A DNA stretch of 14,788 nucleotides from positions 1 to 14,788 of the forward strand of contig CAZFWJ010000076.1 of assembly GCA_964522505.1 (NCBI GenBank), read 5' to 3'. Position 1 is the first letter of the stretch; every line of letters starts with the position of its first letter. Positions 14,184 to 14,788 of the stretch are shown here, one piece after another. The notes beneath the pieces were generated by a model, which worked only from the letters and a program-made list of their open reading frames with translations, was not told where the DNA came from and made no database searches. This DNA comes from GYS-P2D sp964522505 (GTDB lineage Bacteria; Bacteroidota; Bacteroidia; Chitinophagales; Saprospiraceae). Position numbers and translations under genes: made by a program.

Positions 14184-14788
14184 TTAGCTCGCAAATTTTC
14201 GAGGATCTATTTCGATCCAAGTAGCCTCTCCGATCGCCTTGACCTCTCCATCGCTATTGATTATGGCGGAACCAGAATAATTCTTCTTTTTTTCAGAACC
14301 GAGATACCATCCTGAGACTATTAGTTTTTCAGACTTCTTGATACTTGCTTTTATATCTACTGTCATACGTCCGAGGACGAGCACCTTTTCTTCTTGTATT
14401 TGCGTGATCGCATATGCTCCAGGACAGTCTAGCGCCGACCAAATAAACTCAGTCTTCATCTGCCCTTCATCATCATACAGATCATCAAACGCTCTGAATG
14501 GCGCTGCTACATAGTTTCCACTTCCAGAAACACCAGTGAACAGCCTCAATCCATCATTTTCACTTCGCTGAGGACCACATACAAAGCAATGAGGAAATGC
14601 GTGCCTTTTAAAACCTGGATATCTCGTCTCACATAACACAGCATCGGCCATTGATGGTATTACCTTAGGGGCTATTGTGACGGTTGAGCTCTTAGCTCTT
14701 GCAACGATAGCGTTCTTGTGTGTCAAGGTCCACTCCTCCCCTTGATCAGCCAACTTCATTTCTACATCAAGAGGTGGCGGCTTATGTA
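14184..14788 (-). CDS. Hotdog-fold thioesterase-like protein, partial at the 5' end
   Basis: The visible part covers 200 complete residues. ATG at 14757-14759 is not the likely start: the frame remains open to the window edge and reads HKPPPLDVEM, in the style of the first strand of related proteins. The start therefore lies outside. The strongest motif is FPHCFVCGP (about 54-62 counted from the internal Met), then NDGLRLF, VAAPFRAFDDL and FIWSALDCPGAYA. This Cys-x2-Cys-Gly-Pro pattern occurs in uncharacterised double-hotdog proteins, often called thioesterase-family. The visible hotdog-like strands near the end (VLVLGRMTVDI, LIVSGWYLG, AIGEATWIEID) support the fold. Substrate is unknown, perhaps an acyl-CoA. 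The GT4 gene follows 6 bp later on the same strand. Confidence 0.6.
   Translation of the reverse strand, partial: HKPPPLDVEMKLADQGEEWTLTHKNAIVARAKSSTVTIAPKVIPSMADAVLCETRYPGFKRHAFPHCFVCGPQRSENDGLRLFTGVSGSGNYVAAPFRAFDDLYDDEGQMKTEFIWSALDCPGAYAITQIQEEKVLVLGRMTVDIKASIKKSEKLIVSGWYLGSEKKKNYSGSAIINSDGEVKAIGEATWIEIDPRKFAS

Noticed and set aside
14184..14759. Full-length hotdog-like gene starting at ATG 14757
   Set aside because: The frame stays open to the window edge, and the residues upstream (PPPLDVE) look like real coding sequence, so the gene is treated as partial.

Overview
The window looks like a chromosomal piece from a member of the Bacteroidota, most likely a Saprospiria/Cytophagia-type bacterium. 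The grounds are a bS21 protein that begins MIIINVK, a lack of Shine-Dalgarno sequences in front of almost every gene, promoter boxes of the TAnnTTTG type, a head-GIN (DUF2807) protein, short lipoproteins, and an AT-rich background. Taxonomy is inferred from gene content only.

Left end (1-1110): the 5' part of rpsU (bS21) runs off the left edge on the minus strand. It is preceded by a leader hairpin and a candidate promoter. Upstream on the same strand is an unusual tail-anchored J-domain protein with an Ig-like middle. Just beyond, on the plus strand, lies what looks like the decayed start of a second J-domain gene.

tRNA island (1110-1962): a small Cys-containing lipoprotein gene is followed by two exact 187-bp tandem repeats that end inside the 3' end of tRNA-Val(GAC). 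The last 14 bp of the tRNA locus recur at the start of each repeat, so there are three copies spaced exactly 187 bp apart. Each unit contains a hairpin-rich, 105-bp segment with terminal inverted repeats. This is the least explained structure in the window.

Middle (2040-8358): a SMUG2-like DNA glycosylase, an exported head-GIN protein and a SLC13-type anion transporter are on the plus strand. A divergent pair follows: fabG on the minus strand and a long acyl-CoA oxidase/dehydrogenase-like gene on the plus strand, 50 bp apart, both suited to fatty-acid metabolism.

Right half (8355-14788): a minus-strand pair encodes a lipoprotein and a membrane-anchored SH3b protein. A 129-bp divergent region with two candidate promoter boxes and two palindromes separates them from a plus-strand operon of three genes. 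Two of these encode multi-spanning membrane proteins that look like the halves of one GT39-like (GT-C) glycosyltransferase, and the third encodes a DPM1-like GT2 enzyme. A minus-strand pair converges on this operon: a GT4 glycosyltransferase and a hotdog-like protein whose N-terminus lies past the right edge. Together the right-hand genes suggest lipid-linked sugar transfer at the cell envelope. Three convergent gene pairs in the window overlap at their stop codons by 4, 4 and 6 bp.
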